Shown here in pieces: positions 61,771 to 64,000 of a DNA stretch of 64,000 nt. Origin of the DNA: Prorocentrum cordatum (taxonomy: Eukaryota > Sar > Dinophyceae > Prorocentrales > Prorocentraceae); the NCBI GenBank assembly GCA_963575745.1, contig CAUYUJ010018059.1, positions 546,001 to 610,000 of the forward strand, written 5' to 3'. A model generated the notes under the pieces. That model ran no database searches. It was not told the origin of the DNA and saw only the letters and a program-made list of their open reading frames with translations. Position 1 is the first letter of the stretch. Each line of letters starts with the position of its first letter. Position numbers and translations under genes: made by a program.

Positions 61771-61996
61771 GGGCCTGTTCTCTCTCCACCACCTCCACCA
61801 TGAGTTGGAGGGGGACGGGGTCCTCCACCTCGTCGTCCTCCTCCTCCTCCTCATCCTCCTCCTCCTCCTCCTCCTCCTCCTCCTCCTCCTCCTCGTCCTC
61901 CACCACCTCATCCTCCTCCTCGTCGTCCTCCTCCTCCTCGTGCTCCTCCGTCTCCCCCCCTCCATGTTATGGTGGTGGTGGTGGTGAAAACAGGCC
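61771..61996. mobile_element. 226-bp foldback element: ~43-bp inverted ends around a (TCC)n core
   Basis: The left arm 61771-61814 (GGGCCTGTTCTCTC..., GAGTTGGAGGGGG) and right arm 61955-61996 (CCCCCCTCCATGTTATGG..., AAAACAGGCCC) are inverted copies matching at most positions. The core is an interrupted TCC/TCG tract. Single arms beside purine tracts occur at 45.67 and 57.32 kb. Confidence 0.55.
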
Positions 61997-62170
61997 CATC
62001 ATGTTTGCCTTCCGCGAGCTCGTTGCGAAAATGTTTGCCTTCGGCGAGTTTGCTGCCGCCCCCCCGCCTCCTCGCCTCCGACGTGGAGCAGGCGCGTCCC
62101 GAGAGGAACTGGTCACAAGTTGTTTGCCGTCTTCGGGCCCTCGGGGCCCTTCCTGGGCCCCAGGATTAAA

Positions 62171-62323
62171 TCGGGCATGTTCCTCTACAGGAGGAGAAGT
62201 CAGAAGCAGTGAAAATAGTCAGGGGACGATTTTTGGACAATTTGTTGTTTAATAACCAGTTTGAGTATTTTTTAATATGTTTATATTTTCGTCCAACATC
62301 CGCCTGTAGGGGGACATGCCCGA
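62171..62323. mobile_element. 153-bp MITE-like element with 21-bp inverted ends, copy 1
   Basis: The left end starts TCGGGCATGTTCCTCTACAG. The complement of the right end (62303-62323) differs at two of 21 positions. The interior is AT-rich. Same family as 63742-63895. Confidence 0.65.
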
Positions 62324-62639
62324 CCGAACCTCAGGCCCAGGACCTTCAGGGAACGGCTCGGGGCGAAGCGCTGGTCCCGGGGCAGGCCCTGGAATTGTGC
62401 GTGTCTGAGCGGGGGCGCCGACCCCGTGCGTGGTGACCGCCCTTGGCATTGTTGGGCATCTGGGCGACGCAGAAGTTCCAGCCCTGAGGTCCGACGTTGC
62501 CACAAAAGTGCAACCTCGCGAAAAACCACGGCCGGAGCCCCAGGGCCCACCTTCCTGCTAAATGTTTCGCGCCGGATCGATCTGTGATGGCCCCGGGGCC
62601 CTGAGCCAGCGACAAGCCCCGCTGTGAAACAAGTGCAAA

Positions 62640-62885
62640 GCCCGGATCTCAGGCAATATCAAAACATGAGCAAACAAAAGGCAGCAGACAACACTTCCAC
62701 CAAACACCATAATCAACAATCAAGCACAACAAAGACACTATACAAGACAGCACACACAACAACAATATGAAACACCGGCAGCCAAGCATAACACAACAAA
62801 CAAAGAAACCAAACAACAGCAACAGCAACAACAGCAGCAACAACAACAGCAACAGCAACAACAAAAACATGTAAACCAAATAACC
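62640..62885. repeat. CAACAACAGCAACA-rich tract
   Basis: ACAA-rich sequence followed by CAACAG/CAACAA trinucleotides at 62.81-62.87 kb. 62.33-62.64 and 62.89-63.37 kb hold no recognised gene. Confidence 0.7.
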
Positions 62886-63399
62886 CCTTTTCCCCCCACA
62901 ACAACGCAAAACACGCTGCCGACAGCGCGGGCATTCGCGCGCGAGCTACCCGCGCAGAGCTGCCCGCGCAGAGCTTTCTGCGAGGGTCGCCGCCCCTCTT
63001 CGGCAGCCGACGTGCGACGCCCGGCCCGGCCCGGCGGCGCGGGCCAAGGCGGCGTGGCCGCCGCGCGGCAGTGCGGCAGAGGCCCCCTGCTCACTCTGAT
63101 GGGCGGACGGCGCGCCCTCACACGGTGGAAGCGTTGGTGCCAGGAGTGTGCCCAGGAGGCTTCAGGCCCTGGGAGGTTCCTCGTCTGAGGAGGGCGGCGG
63201 CGACATCCAGGTTCGATCCACGCTTGGGGTTCCACCGCCTTCGAGGCCCTGAAGCCTGTTGGTGCTGAGGTCAAGCACTGGCACGGCCGATGGGTACTAT
63301 TTCTTCTAGGTGCGGCGCGTGCGTTTTGGAACCTGGTGGTACTGAGGTAAACCACCCAGGAGGTTGACCTCTAGCCTTAGTGGGCCTCGGAAACGGCAG

Positions 63400-63605
63400 G
63401 ACCGTTTTTTCACTTTTTCCAGAAAAATGTCCCTTGAAAATGGAAACGGTTAAAAAAGGCGACTGGAAATGGCAAAACAACGGCTCCAGGATTGGAACCG
63501 GAGCTGGAACCGGTCAAACAACGGCGACGGAACCGGTAACAAAAACGGCGTCGGAACCGGCAAAAAAACGTCAAAACGGAACCGGTAAAAAAACGGCCAT
63601 GTCGT
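63400..63605 (+). repeat. degenerate GGAACCGGTAAAAAAACGGC repeat
   Basis: Units of about 15-20 bp combining GGAACCGG and AAAAACGGC. Confidence 0.65.
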
Positions 63606-63741
63606 TTCCAGAGCCCTCTAAGCCCCTAGCCCACGTGGTTGAGCTGGGGCCGAGGCTTTTACCTCTGGCCCCCTGTGGGTCCCTCCTGGGCGCCGGGCGC
63701 GTGCGGCGCCCTCTGGAGTTCGTTTTGGAGCAAGCCTGAAG

Positions 63742-63895
63742 TCGGGCCTGTCCCTCTACAGGGCGAATATCAAAAAATGGTAGACAAACAGTCTGGGGAT
63801 TATTTTTAAAACATTTTTCGATTATGTTGGAGTGTCTTTTGCTGCTATTTTCTTTTGTTCTCGTCGAAAATCCGCCTGGAGAGGGACATGCCCGA
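63742..63895. mobile_element. 154-bp MITE-like element, copy 2
   Basis: The left end 63742-63762 begins TCGGGCCTGTCCCTCTACAG. The complement of 63875-63895 differs at two of 21 positions. The interior shares GGGGA(C/T)(G/T)ATTTTT and CGTC(C/G)AA(C/A)ATCCGCCTG with copy 1. 63896-64000 has no feature besides a C tract. Confidence 0.65.
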
Positions 63896-64000
63896 CCTAA
63901 AGCAAGCCCCCCCCCCCAGGGCCTGAGGTGAGGAAAGACATGCCCTCAGCGTTCCTAGCAGGGGTGCTGGCCCACGCATCGCGATTCGAGAGCGCTTTCT

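Noticed and set aside
1-64000. tRNA, rRNA, spliced-leader RNA or U-snRNA genes
   Set aside because: No cloverleaf with T-arm/anticodon features or rRNA-like conserved block was recognised by eye; a dedicated RNA search would be needed to exclude them.

Overview
The window reads as nuclear DNA of a dinoflagellate. The evidence is very high GC, sparse genes drowned in simple repeats and satellites, coding sequences lacking bacterial ribosome sites, a tyrosine-recombinase retroelement whose integrase ends in the RGRW...RYEK style I associate with dinoflagellates, and short sequences resembling the dinoflagellate spliced leader upstream of several ORFs. The species cannot be fixed from sequence alone.

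Layout. 1-188 is the tail of a Thr-rich protein. 600-7373 is an apparently young, complete tyrosine-recombinase retrotransposon. Its order is A1 repeat, a coiled-coil/membrane ORF, a Gag-like ORF, RT-RNase H, a cytosine-methyltransferase-like ORF, tyrosine recombinase, then B1-A2-B2. It sits in a TA microsatellite inside a degenerate TTGCACCAC repeat. 7.4-18.9 kb is mostly repeats: a degenerate CTTGGGGGCC array with a 364-bp higher-order period, and a ~100-bp GC-rich satellite of about 42 copies. 18939-21704 is the best cellular gene, a TRP/polycystin-like channel. Its 3' end holds a short element with inverted ends that could be spliced out as an introner. 22-32 kb is microsatellites plus a decayed LINE 3' end (zinc motif and RNase H). 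32.1-39.8 kb is a long tandem array with ~1.3-1.6-kb units, interrupted by a 90-bp satellite that is open in both strands. 40-46 kb is minisatellites.

46.69-56.01 kb is the most unusual part. Five same-strand ORFs end in a transposase-like protein, and every gap between them carries copies of one palindrome (AGCGA-5 nt-TCGCT; 23 copies in total). In each gap the last copy lies about 40-55 bp before a spliced-leader-like GGCTCA motif, which is followed by the ATG. I read it as one multigene mobile element in which each ORF has its own promoter-like cassette.

57-64 kb is microsatellites (GTGTAGG, ATG, GAGATCGAT), monomers related to the 90-bp satellite, and three kinds of short elements with inverted ends. 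Several of the ORFs contain frameshifts at homopolymers, so some breaks may be assembly errors rather than decay.
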